Assembly: GCA_002497245.1 (NCBI GenBank)
Contig: DANB01000007.1
Coordinates: forward strand, 1 to 45,922
From: Euryarchaeota archaeon UBA439
GTDB taxonomy: Archaea > Thermoplasmatota > Poseidoniia > Poseidoniales > Thalassarchaeaceae
Length of the DNA: 45,922 nucleotides
Direction of reading: 5' to 3'
Under the pieces are notes generated by a model. That model was not told the DNA's origin. It saw only the letters and a list, made by a program, of their open reading frames with translations, and made no database searches. A program made the position numbers and the translations under genes. This document shows, piece by piece, positions 36,901-44,086 of this stretch (the first letter of the stretch is position 1; the number at the start of each line of letters is the position of its first letter).

Positions 36901-38126
36901 GGGATGAATTCAGAATGAGTGGATTTGTTTATCATTCTGGTTCAGGAGCCTTAGCTGCAGATATCCCAGATGATCTTGAAGTTGAATTTACAGTAATTTA
37001 TGGTACTCAAAAGATTTCTATTGTTACTTCTGTTAATGATGACGCTAGTTTCGATAGTTCCATGATTCTACCTTCCAGGGTCCCTCTTAACCCAACTATG
37101 CCAGTTTCAACTGAAGTTTTGAATGTCCCCGGCTCTGGTTCTTCTGATATCAATTCAGATGCTTCTGTGACTGTTGATAGTAAAGCTCCAACTGTATTGT
37201 TCGATCAATCATCATATCCAGACTCATCATTAGTTCTTCTAGAATCTGATTTAATCAATGATGTGTTAGTTACTGTGACAATGGTTGATGAGATTGGTAT
37301 GATTGAAGGGCCACTAGATGTTGCTTGGGTTATTCTTAGGTCCGGAACTGCAGTAGCTGGTTCTGAAAACACTGGCCAATTAACAATGATTGACGATGGA
37401 GAATCTAAGGATGTTTATCAAGGCTATATTGATTTCACACCTCTTAATGGTATGTCTATAGAACAAGGAGATCAGATTGCTTTCTGGGTCACCTCGACTG
37501 ATAGAGCAGGCAATACTGTCACAGGTCTTGGTAGCGAATCGTCACCGAGAATGCCAACGCTCAGAATAATGAAATTCAATCCAGAATATACTCGAGTTGT
37601 GATTAATCCAACCTCTACTCCTATCCTTGGAGAAATGTTAACTTTGCAAACATTCTGGGAAAATGATGGTAAGAGAGAAGGAACTATCACTGTAGGGCTG
37701 TATGAATTAAATCCAGAAACTGGACAATGGTCGCCTGCCTTGACAACTTTATCTGAGGGTAATACTGAAATTAATTTAGGGCCTCAATCATCTAGTGTCA
37801 TTGCAACATTCCAATGGGAATCTTGGAAAGAAGGTCAGCCTTTACTGGTTTTGATATTGGAAGATCCTGAGACTGGAGAAATGGACTGGGATAATGCAAA
37901 TGGAAATAATATCGATTTATCTGGTATTAATGTCCAACCCTTACCTGTAGAAGCTGAATCAGACACAGGTCTTTACATGGTAATTGGTGTTGCTGTAATT
38001 GCAGTATCTATTGTTGCTATGCTGGTAATGCGTAGTCGTGGCGATGATGATTATTATTATGACGACGAAGAAGAAGAATACGAAGATGGCGATTGGGAAT
38101 ATGAAGAAGATGAAGATGAAGATTAG
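30960..38126 (+). CDS. 2388-aa modular surface protein with acidic cytoplasmic tail
   Basis: The signal peptide is MSDRRRTALALVLLMIIAPL. Near residues 145-385 two Cys-bounded, Ca-binding-like modules (GYDNNFDGSLSTDEI and GMDTDEDSILDALEI) are split by a four-unit NGGSGY array. Two MAM/immune-inhibitor-like jellyrolls follow (FDHWYHLDSTASGG and FDKWICTENYWD), then many Ig-like domains and a CARDB-like segment near residue 2205. At the end come a membrane helix (GLYMVIGVAVIAVSIVAMLV) and a Tyr/Asp/Glu tail (DDDYYYDDEEEEYEDGDWEY). Only the tail is inside the cell. Probably an S-layer-associated or adhesion protein that binds glycans or particles; no catalytic site was found. It is monocistronic, with a hairpin just after the stop. 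Confidence 0.85.
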   Translation: MSDRRRTALALVLLMIIAPLTSAATTSWTGPSSVNPPDEGITLTGFRVPGNATVQDGWLHVTNTEIATSLDPGIVWEGADLNTGRFFGTNFVEDIEQITLLDDGTRSNISTFDVGNIDVSMNDIYTYSPGWEHVYSIGSSTTVVECNNLTGSWVDHGYDNNFDGSLSTDEITGTLMYCSGNALEDSITTLNVTNGGSGYAAGTLSATGGAGSGFSGTYTISSAINSISISNGGTGYAVGDYLSFVCPGGCTGTGANASVASVASNGSITSISVNNGGSGYISQQTMYVLVSSSNGGGAQLSSVLETTGSIYSAAVTNGGSGYTSSPTIVPSSSGNSAVISAGLGGFFDYEITVTSVAASTTSQCMLGGFVVNAGMDTDEDSILDALEITDTNYFCNIQELWGATTFSHNGTNVGSEQTMSYGTIPSSASEGIVAVGTMPGSAVPRGTSSSFLLPQVDLPDSNTYNGLYMTFDHWYHLDSTASGGGDGTWIEYRINTGSWNDWTYIAPNGGYPSTMSLDAPSPNGAPSGAVPVFASPTHSGWLSENVSISSIPDIDNASKIQFRFHIWTSPNASYERPGWFLDNIDFNNDGVDFGVWHHGCMSTTGTSCNYVAHSAGALQRTIDLTGTNSTSSIEIDMEWDLQGSTSDNACIELSLNNVTWYDISSTYSSTTSDCEDRSGAIPGYPSYDGVYGDQSNGIRTVEYSIPVAYQNQANVYIRFVVDTDAYTNYGGTYPGDTQEGFTLEDIRVVDDTGTVLFRDDLDNPTTMTHYQEYYTYGGVTQLGYDDWNYYTLTGGLLEEIFGFEDSTASNPSTSNAPGWTKQSAWNYGQLGTSAGPEDEPSFPYVYGTNLNGNYGNQQNSLLTSPTYDIPTDGLAYLTFDKWICTENYWDAVGLQIKVNSGSWNYFDPQIAGWYDGSPGYSGNQMYGHDAWMGGDCNQDEFENRQAPLSSYAGDELRFRFRLSTDSSVTYQGAYIDNFGILTANYGSGGYWLSNAIDMSSIDIFNYGWVDIEATVPENTSIRGSLMDLNDNVIPGYHNVSFPFSLAGVDSEEYNSVRIKVIMDTSDEEVSPKLTKVSIGGKRYLAASSADYNGWTFSPSIEVVDDLLNATSIAGTITSDYIHSSRPIKSLTLSGNFSSGLMVTAYSFTGATLGQTSQGSIPFAVPQTGFSLSVSLPTNGWIDRMVISSNFAESAVNPAIDVLNDGSTEWSFPIGSDYGHYGWQSLVSDGIDSFTTSSTINLESGTPSSIMVRLPSLAAVNNGIISVSPDSDGLFESPISLTVGSSSQTSSSLSEIFYCVLDYSQIAGINSLPTSHTDADTGRQWRDVSITLESNYAQTVSISTIGIGYLIFENVSGLGPSISYYHNSMTQDDPPPTQVSIPVNITADKGSVTIDGDLKFDYIVTNRDFAVPNTLYPNGETVEIITRHHHLIDNSNLDKISLRGIASDGEILMFEVTNSADGLWGQGSDAVSFTQVSGSSVAPMNPSTFIDITTHNDGYDDVTVHWMFDVSWMWDDVNSIRWVSQAFDEAGETVWPAVSHSGESGKNAVENDLMIDSFEVRDQFGRLLSNQYSTFYPFTMIDGSELNITGTVKFQDSTAVRPQATDYTVGLNISGLSYLLTSEEGGKYTGLISSPTGLSNVYLSPMMNTVGPTGYSLGAEDVTGTPPSVNVRVDHEPPVAGPLEVNTPSGLKAAHGKVWDPTVPLSLFVTVDESEARGETLTLRYWRGSIDDINGDGIADEDEYLSMVQPLTSGMTGQQQVNFVGIDVSQQTFNSPVHMYLEGTDWAGLSYQEGGTGGGPGASNSWATVVVATDEPTSIKPAGYSLDRELGYLLPGNQHTFTMQIEEANGLNTLDNVSIMLCGDGLTELGKMSYDPSRGTIWSGDGSFVTPISVQTMSVSSDVVQLSMLFEVSWDFPWEEDQNSCKPSVSIVDDFTTVANQNNIGELSWYLDNKYIAIPDDIEDLTPPQAASQGVSVYLGQGDEFRMSGFVYHSGSGALAADIPDDLEVEFTVIYGTQKISIVTSVNDDASFDSSMILPSRVPLNPTMPVSTEVLNVPGSGSSDINSDASVTVDSKAPTVLFDQSSYPDSSLVLLESDLINDVLVTVTMVDEIGMIEGPLDVAWVILRSGTAVAGSENTGQLTMIDDGESKDVYQGYIDFTPLNGMSIEQGDQIAFWVTSTDRAGNTVTGLGSESSPRMPTLRIMKFNPEYTRVVINPTSTPILGEMLTLQTFWENDGKREGTITVGLYELNPETGQWSPALTTLSEGNTEINLGPQSSSVIATFQWESWKEGQPLLVLILEDPETGEMDWDNANGNNIDLSGINVQPLPVEAESDTGLYMVIGVAVIAVSIVAMLVMRSRGDDDYYYDDEEEEYEDGDWEYEEDEDED
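31518..31990 (+). repeat. Four NGGSGY repeats in the giant protein (residues about 187-343)
   Basis: Units begin LNVTNGGSGYAAG, ISISNGGTGYAVGD, ISVNNGGSGYISQQ and AAVTNGGSGYTSSP, at spacings of roughly 35-40 residues. Such beta-roll-like repeats occur in marine phage and bacterial surface proteins. They are inserted between two copies of another module. Confidence 0.75.
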
Positions 38127-38165
38127 GGATTATTTGTTGGGATAAATTCAAACCCCGACTAATCC
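38127..38165 (+). terminator. Hairpin directly after the giant gene
   Basis: GGATTA (38127-38132) pairs with TAATCC (38160-38165), and GTTGGG (38136-38141) with CCCGAC (38154-38159). This makes a 12-bp stem with one G-T pair, a TTT bulge and a 12-nt loop. A pyrimidine-rich stretch follows. It begins at the base after the TAG stop. Archaeal terminators are usually simple T tracts, so this could instead protect the long mRNA's 3' end. Confidence 0.45.
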
Positions 38166-38255
38166 TTATCTTCATTCAATTTCTTACTGTTGTCTTTATA
38201 GGCTATTTACTAACCTAATGAAATCTGAGGAAGAAATTCCTTGGATGGGATTGGG

Positions 38256-38426
38256 ATGAATGAGACTAGCGATGCTATAACTGTAGAGGAACTAAAAAAT
38301 GAAGTTGAAGACTTGAAAGTTTTGGTCAATACTCTTTTGACAGTTATAATGGAAGAAGCCGATGGAGTTCAATCTGGAGCCGCTCCTTCTATTCCCAATC
38401 AACCAAGACGCGGATATTGTATGTAA
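38256..38426 (+). CDS. Small 56-aa coiled-coil protein
   Basis: ATG 38256 starts MNETSDAITVEELKNEVED. The middle is a heptad-like helix (VEELKNEVEDLKVLVNTLLTVIM) and the tail is Pro/Arg-rich, ending GYCM. The family is not recognised. A 13-codon frame from ATG 38217 (MKSEEEIPWMGLG) ends in a TGA that overlaps this start region (GGATGAATGAG), so the short frame may act as a leader peptide, or the true protein may be longer through a sequencing or real frameshift. The gene's stop abuts the stop of the convergent glycosylase gene. Confidence 0.55.
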   Translation: MNETSDAITVEELKNEVEDLKVLVNTLLTVIMEEADGVQSGAAPSIPNQPRRGYCM

Positions 38427-39053
38427 TCAATATTCTACTGACTCTGGATCTACTGTTCTCCACATGTAACAACAAGCAACTGTTCTCCATGGCTTCCATT
38501 TTTCTGAAATCTTGTGCAATTCTTCTTCAGAGATTTTTTCTCCAGATTTGTATGATTTCTCAATTCCCCTAACCATCCCTATGTCGCCTATTGGAAATAC
38601 ATCTGGTCGGAGTAGAGTAAATATCAAAATCATCTCAGCTGTCCATTTACCCACACCTCTTAATTGTACTAATTTTTCAATAATTTCATGATCATCCATT
38701 TCCTCCCAATCAAACTTACTGTATTTGGGCCAAGATTCCGATATTCCAATTACATACTCTGCCTTTCTTTGAGATAATCCACATTTTCTTAAATCTTCTA
38801 AATTAGTAGATAGGATGTTTTCAGGAGTAATGTCTCCAATCTCTTCAGTAAACTTTGACCATACACTAGCAGCGGCTTTAACAGAGATTTGTTGCCCTAT
38901 TATTGATCTAATTAGCGTAAAGAACATATCGCCTCTAGAAATTAATTCTAAATCATCAAATTTACTAATTATTTTTGAAAGTATTTTATCATTATTTGAC
39001 AGCTCTTCTTTCGCCACTTCCCAGTAGGGTGGTCTGTCCCCCAATCTTGTCAT
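38427..39053 (-). CDS. AlkA-like DNA-3-methyladenine glycosylase (HhH-GPD)
   Basis: This 208-aa base-excision enzyme removes alkylated bases. The HhH motif is LVQLRGVGKWTAEMIL, followed by the catalytic Asp in FPIGDIGMVRGI. The N-terminal half has the family's IRSIIGQQISVKAA helix. There is no iron-sulfur cysteine cluster. ATG 39053 (MTRLGDRPPYW) is preferred over a TTG nine codons upstream. It is divergent from the His-rich protein at 39105 and abuts the small coiled-coil gene. Confidence 0.9.
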   Translation of the reverse strand: MTRLGDRPPYWEVAKEELSNNDKILSKIISKFDDLELISRGDMFFTLIRSIIGQQISVKAAASVWSKFTEEIGDITPENILSTNLEDLRKCGLSQRKAEYVIGISESWPKYSKFDWEEMDDHEIIEKLVQLRGVGKWTAEMILIFTLLRPDVFPIGDIGMVRGIEKSYKSGEKISEEELHKISEKWKPWRTVACCYMWRTVDPESVEY

Positions 39054-39104
39054 TGGTATCCCTATGACCTCATAGTTCAAGAGAACTACCGTACTCGGAT
39101 AATC

Positions 39105-39596
39105 ATGGATTTAGACAAAATCTTGTTCGGCGGGGCAATTGCTGCGACAGTGGTTTTTGTCATTTTGACTACAACTGGCAATACTGATTTAATTGAAAAT
39201 GATTCTTGGCCAATTGAAGAAACCTGTCTTGGAAGCCATTCTAGTGAAATTAGTCATACACACAGTATGCTATCAATAATAATTAATGGTAATGAGCAGT
39301 ATATTCCTCAAAATGTCGGAATACAGGATTCTGAATGTCCTGATGGTATGAGAGGCATTCATACTCATGATGATTCTGGAAGACTGCACATTGAAACACC
39401 TAGTCAGATTTCAGCTCCTATTGGGGCATTCTTCAATATCTGGGGCGAGGTATTCAATTCTAATCAGATTCTTGATAATAAGGTTGATTCAGAACATGAA
39501 ATTGTGATGTTTGTGAATGGAGAAATTAATCAAGATTTCGAAAATTATTTGATGTTAGATGACGATGTTATTGAGATTCACTACCAGAAAAAATAG
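39105..39596 (+). CDS. His-rich membrane-anchored extracytoplasmic protein
   Basis: This 163-aa protein has an N-terminal membrane helix (about residues 7-24) and an outward domain. Histidines cluster in GSHSSEISHTHSML and GIHTHDDSGRLHIE. The middle reads IPQNVGIQDSECPDGM and then FFNIWGEVF. This HTHD-type domain recurs, from memory, in bacteria and archaea as an unnamed secreted domain, sometimes with cupredoxins; that is not verified here. Two cysteines (41, 78) may form a disulfide. Histidine spacing suggests metal binding. It may belong functionally with the Sco/propeller island far upstream (inference). It abuts rtcB tail to tail. Confidence 0.7.
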   Translation: MDLDKILFGGAIAATVVFVILTTTGNTDLIENDSWPIEETCLGSHSSEISHTHSMLSIIINGNEQYIPQNVGIQDSECPDGMRGIHTHDDSGRLHIETPSQISAPIGAFFNIWGEVFNSNQILDNKVDSEHEIVMFVNGEINQDFENYLMLDDDVIEIHYQKK

Positions 39597-41093
39597 TTAT
39601 CCTTTAATTACTGCAAATGGCTTCATTCTAGCTACAGGTCTAGCTAGACCTGCCTCACATGTTAATCTAATTACTTCGTCAACATCTTTGTAAGCATCTG
39701 GTGCTTCTTCTGAAAGAACATTGGGTGTTTTTGTGTGAACATTAATTCCATTTTCTTCCAGTGTTCTCCTTAATTCTGAAGAATTTATAAGATTTCTTGC
39801 CGCGGTTCTAGAAAGTTTTCTTCCAGCACCATGACATGATGATGAAAAGGCATCATTACCTCCACTCTCTGGTCCAGATAGAACCCATGAAGCAGTACCC
39901 ATATCTCCTGGTACAAGGACTGGTTGTCCAATTCCTGAAAACTTCCTTGCTAGTTCTGAGTGATCACCTCCAAGTGCTCTTGTTGCGCCTTTTCTATGAA
40001 CACAGCATTTACATGAGATTCCATGGACTTTGTGATTTTCTATCTTTGCTATATTGTGACTAACGTCGTATATTACTTCAAGATCACTATCTATCTTTAT
40101 TTCATCTCTTAGAATATTTCTTAATCTTTGAGTCAGAGTTGAACGGTTCGCAAATGCGAAATTTCCTGCAGCAGACATAGAATCAAAATATTGTTCCCCC
40201 TCTTTACTGAATATAGGTGCAGCAGCTAATTGTCTATCTGGTATTTCCATATTCCACTTCTCAGCATACCATGTGTTTTCTTTTTTTGAATAATGTTGTT
40301 CAATATTCGAAACATGATCAGAGCAAACCTGATGCCCCAAACCTCTAGATCCAGTGTGTATCATCGCTGTGACCTGTCCTTCACGGATTCCAAATGCTTT
40401 GGCAGCCTTTTCATCAACAATTCTATCAACGACTTGTAATTCTAAGAAGTGATTTCCTGAACCCAATGTCCCCATTGATTTACTCCCTCTCTTTTTCGCT
40501 CTTTCACCTAAATTTCTTTCATTAGTTTCTAGAACTCCATTTGATTCAATAAACTCTAGATCTCTGGATTCTCCCCAGCCCATTTCAATTGCTGCATTTG
40601 CTCCCTCTGAAAGTATCATGTCAATTTCTGTAGAGTCTAATATTACTCCGCCCTTACTAGTTGCTCCAGCAGGTATTGAGTTTGCTAATTTTCTTGCTAA
40701 AGATTTAGGATTAATATCTTTATATTCTATGTCAAGAGCACACAATCGTACACCACAGTTGATATCGAAACCAACTCCTCCTGGTGAGATAGCTCCTCCT
40801 TCATTGCCAGAATTAATATCTGTAGCAACAACTCCTCCTATTGGAAAACCATATCCGAAATGCCAATCAGCCATTGCCCAAGCATTACCTACAATTCCAT
40901 CTAAAGAAGCAGTATTAACTAACTGATTCGGAGACCTATCATCTGAATGTTCTCCTAAATGTTCTAGGTCTGAGATCATAATAGCATCTGTTTTCATCGA
41001 ACCATGCTTGCTAATACGCATTCTTCCGGGTCCATCAGGTTGCAAATGTTCTCTCCACCCCCCTGACATAGACTTCCGAATTAGAGCATACAT
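39597..41093 (-). CDS. rtcB: RNA-splicing ligase RtcB
   Basis: This 498-aa ligase joins tRNA halves after intron removal and repairs RNA with 2',3'-cyclic phosphate ends, using GTP and Mn. Metal and nucleotide motifs are all there: FDINCGVRL, GSGNHFLE, MIHTGSRGLGHQ, YDVSHNIAK, HRKGATRA, and the guanylylated histidine in SCHGAGRKLSR. Length is normal for an intein-free archaeal RtcB. ATG 41093 is used. It diverges from alaS. Confidence 0.96.
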   Translation of the reverse strand: MYALIRKSMSGGWREHLQPDGPGRMRISKHGSMKTDAIMISDLEHLGEHSDDRSPNQLVNTASLDGIVGNAWAMADWHFGYGFPIGGVVATDINSGNEGGAISPGGVGFDINCGVRLCALDIEYKDINPKSLARKLANSIPAGATSKGGVILDSTEIDMILSEGANAAIEMGWGESRDLEFIESNGVLETNERNLGERAKKRGSKSMGTLGSGNHFLELQVVDRIVDEKAAKAFGIREGQVTAMIHTGSRGLGHQVCSDHVSNIEQHYSKKENTWYAEKWNMEIPDRQLAAAPIFSKEGEQYFDSMSAAGNFAFANRSTLTQRLRNILRDEIKIDSDLEVIYDVSHNIAKIENHKVHGISCKCCVHRKGATRALGGDHSELARKFSGIGQPVLVPGDMGTASWVLSGPESGGNDAFSSSCHGAGRKLSRTAARNLINSSELRRTLEENGINVHTKTPNVLSEEAPDAYKDVDEVIRLTCEAGLARPVARMKPFAVIKG

Positions 41094-41173
41094 TTCAATA
41101 ACTCGGACAGGTCTTTCAACAATTGTATTAAAGTTACTTCAACTATTCCGAGACATGTTAGGCAGTGCATGAG

Positions 41174-44041
41174 ATGGTGTTTGGAGAAGTTCATATTCCG
41201 TTTTGGGAAGAATCAGGGCACTTTAGAAGAACTTGTTCTGTAACAGGTCTTTACTTTTGGACTCGAGATAAAAATAGAACAACCTCTGGGGATACAAATG
41301 AAGATCCATATACCTTCATTGGCAGCCCAATAATTGATGGTTTTCCAATGAGAGGTAAAGAACTTAAAGACTCAATGAGGTCATCTTTTTTAGATTATTT
41401 TTCAGAGAATAATCATTCTAAGATAGACCCATATCCAGTTATAGCTCGGTGGAGAGATGATATACACCTCACTATAGCAAGTATTGCTGATTTTCAACCT
41501 CATGTGACTAGTGGGCAGGTCCCTCCTCCAGCGAATCCATTGTGTATTTCTCAGCCCTGTATAAGACTGACAGATGTTGCAGCAGTGGGGCGTTCGGGTA
41601 GGCACTTGACAACTTTCGAAATGATGGCTCATCATTCCTTCAATAGGCCTAATGATGGTGAGGTAATATATTGGATTGATCAATGTGTTCGTTTTTGTGA
41701 CGATATGCTAGTAAATACATTTGGAATCAGTCCTTTAGAGATAACTTATGTTGAGAATCCTTGGTCAGGTGGTGGAAATGCTGGTGCTGCACTTGAAGTA
41801 ATAGTCGGTGGCCTGGAATTAGCGACTCTTGTCTTTATGAATTTGGAAGAACATGATGATGGAGATATCGTCATTAAAGGATTACATTATCGTGAGATGG
41901 ATTTACAAATAATAGATACAGGATATGGTCTAGAAAGATTTTGTTGGGCCGCAGCAGGAACTCCGACAATTTATGAAGCAATATATCCAGAATCAGTTTC
42001 TTGGTTGAAAGAAACTATCGGTTTTGAATCAATGGTCAATGATTTAAATTTGAATGTGGATACAACTGCATTATTGTCTGAGTTATCTAGGCTAGCAGGG
42101 ATATTAAATATCGATGTGGGTACTGATGTTGATTCACTTTATAGCAAATTAATAGAAAGATTGAATGCTCAGAAAATTAAGATATCCGTTTCTGATTTGA
42201 AACGCCTTACAGAACCTCTTTCCTCAATTTATGCAATCCCTGATCATATGCATGCATTATGTAATATGTTAGGAGATGGGTTAATACCGAGTAATACAAA
42301 GGCTGGATATCTGGCAAGAATGCTTGCCAGAAGAGTTTGTCGAATGAAATCCGATTTAAATCTAAATGTGACTTTAGCTGAACTGGGAAAGCATCACATA
42401 GAAAAACATCTAGACTTACAAAACTTCACACAAAATGAAAAAGGTATACTTTTACTGCTTGAGTTGGAAGAATCTCGCTATTATGAAATGTTAAGAAAAG
42501 GTCAATCTGCTGTTAAAACTGCTTTACAGAACATTCCAAAGAGTGCAACCGAAGTCCCAGATTCGATTTTATTCAGATTATCTGAAGAAAGAGGACTTAA
42601 TCCAGATATGGTAATGGAAATCTCTTATGATTTAGGTTGGGAGAGTCTATCTGTTAGAGTTGGATTTTCAGCAGATATGGCTGATAGAAATGCTCGAATG
42701 ACTAAAGATGCTGCGAAGGTTCGAAGTAAAAATAAATTTCTTACAGAATCATTCCCAGAAACCTCTCAAGATTATTATTTAGACACAAATAAAACAAATT
42801 TTTCTGCAGAAGTAATATATTGTGATGTTTTAAAGAACGGATATGATAAAATTTCATTTTCAAATGAAGTAATTGCAGAGCCTAGTCATTTTGTAATTCT
42901 AGATAGGACACTATTCTATCCCGAGGGCGGAGGGCAATTGGGCGATCAAGGATATTTTTATCAAGATGAAAGTCAAATTACTGTTTTAGATACTAAAGTA
43001 GAAGATGGTGTAATTATTCATTTTACAGATGGTTTCCTAAGAAATGGAAAAATTGATGCAGAAGTAGATTATACTCGAAGAAGGCAATTAATGGATCATC
43101 ACACTGCAGTACATATTGTTGGAGGAGCGGCTAGAGATATTTTGGGACCTCATATCAGACAGGCCGGGTCAAATAAGGGTCAAAGATATGCCAGAATTGA
43201 TTTAACCCATCATTCAAGAATGTCAAGAGATTTACTGGATGAGATTGAAGACAAGGCTAATGATATAGTCCAATCAAATCCTAAAGTAGAGAAGATAATT
43301 CTTCATAGAGCAGAGGCTGATGCAAGATTTGGATTCGATATATATCAGGGTGGTCCTCCAAAACATCAAGAAATTCGAATAATCAAGATTGGCGATTTTG
43401 ACATTCAAGCTTGTGGCGGAACTCATCATGATGAAGCAGGTAATGTTGGAGAATTAAGGATAGTTCGCTCCAGTCAAGTCCAAGACGGAGTAGAGCGTCT
43501 GCAAATCGTGGCAGGCGATACGGCGAGGGAACATGCGAGGAAGCAAGAGCGTATTCTTAGTGAAGCATCTGAGATATTAGGGGTACAGTCAGATGACCTT
43601 CCTAAGGCAGTAATGAAGTTCTTCCAAGAATGGAAATCTCAACAAAAGACAATTTCCAATTTAGAAGCCGAAATCGTGAGGCTGAGAACTAGTGGCGGAG
43701 GTGACGAAGCAACTCATAAAGATGGAATTAGATATGTGGTAATGGAATCTTCGGGAGACTCCAAGCAATTAATGAAAATGCTCTCTGAGTTGACTAGAGA
43801 TGAATCCATACCAACGTTAGCAATAATTGGCAGTAAGGACGGCGGCGGCAAAATAATTGTCGCAACTACAGAGAATACCAAGGCTTCTGAGATGTATGAT
43901 TCTGTTGAAATATTGAATGCAATTTCATCTCATATTAATGGAGGTGGAGGCGGAAGGCCTACTTTTGCCCAAGGCGGTGGTTCAAATCCAGAAGGTATCC
44001 CTGCGGCTCTCGAAGCGGCTAGAAAAATGCTAGATATTTGA
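41174..44041 (+). CDS. alaS: Alanyl-tRNA synthetase, archaeal type
   Basis: This 955-aa enzyme charges tRNA-Ala and edits Ser/Gly mischarging. The class II core has RWRDDIHLTIASIADFQPH, CISQPCIRLTDVAAVGRSGRH and GYGLERFCWAAAGTP. The editing domain has HHTAVH and CGGTHHDEAGN. The DHHA1-like end has NGGGGGRPTFAQGGG. ATG 41174 is chosen; a GTG three codons upstream is possible. Near the N-terminus most archaeal enzymes keep two Cys pairs (CxxCG...CGDPPC). Here the matching residues are RRTCSVTG and SGDTNED, so three of four cysteines are gone and zinc binding there is probably lost. Confidence 0.95.
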   Translation: MVFGEVHIPFWEESGHFRRTCSVTGLYFWTRDKNRTTSGDTNEDPYTFIGSPIIDGFPMRGKELKDSMRSSFLDYFSENNHSKIDPYPVIARWRDDIHLTIASIADFQPHVTSGQVPPPANPLCISQPCIRLTDVAAVGRSGRHLTTFEMMAHHSFNRPNDGEVIYWIDQCVRFCDDMLVNTFGISPLEITYVENPWSGGGNAGAALEVIVGGLELATLVFMNLEEHDDGDIVIKGLHYREMDLQIIDTGYGLERFCWAAAGTPTIYEAIYPESVSWLKETIGFESMVNDLNLNVDTTALLSELSRLAGILNIDVGTDVDSLYSKLIERLNAQKIKISVSDLKRLTEPLSSIYAIPDHMHALCNMLGDGLIPSNTKAGYLARMLARRVCRMKSDLNLNVTLAELGKHHIEKHLDLQNFTQNEKGILLLLELEESRYYEMLRKGQSAVKTALQNIPKSATEVPDSILFRLSEERGLNPDMVMEISYDLGWESLSVRVGFSADMADRNARMTKDAAKVRSKNKFLTESFPETSQDYYLDTNKTNFSAEVIYCDVLKNGYDKISFSNEVIAEPSHFVILDRTLFYPEGGGQLGDQGYFYQDESQITVLDTKVEDGVIIHFTDGFLRNGKIDAEVDYTRRRQLMDHHTAVHIVGGAARDILGPHIRQAGSNKGQRYARIDLTHHSRMSRDLLDEIEDKANDIVQSNPKVEKIILHRAEADARFGFDIYQGGPPKHQEIRIIKIGDFDIQACGGTHHDEAGNVGELRIVRSSQVQDGVERLQIVAGDTAREHARKQERILSEASEILGVQSDDLPKAVMKFFQEWKSQQKTISNLEAEIVRLRTSGGGDEATHKDGIRYVVMESSGDSKQLMKMLSELTRDESIPTLAIIGSKDGGGKIIVATTENTKASEMYDSVEILNAISSHINGGGGGRPTFAQGGGSNPEGIPAALEAARKMLDI

Positions 44042-44086
44042 TAATCCATCCGTTTGATTCATGAAACTTTACGGCTTCGCAGGTCC

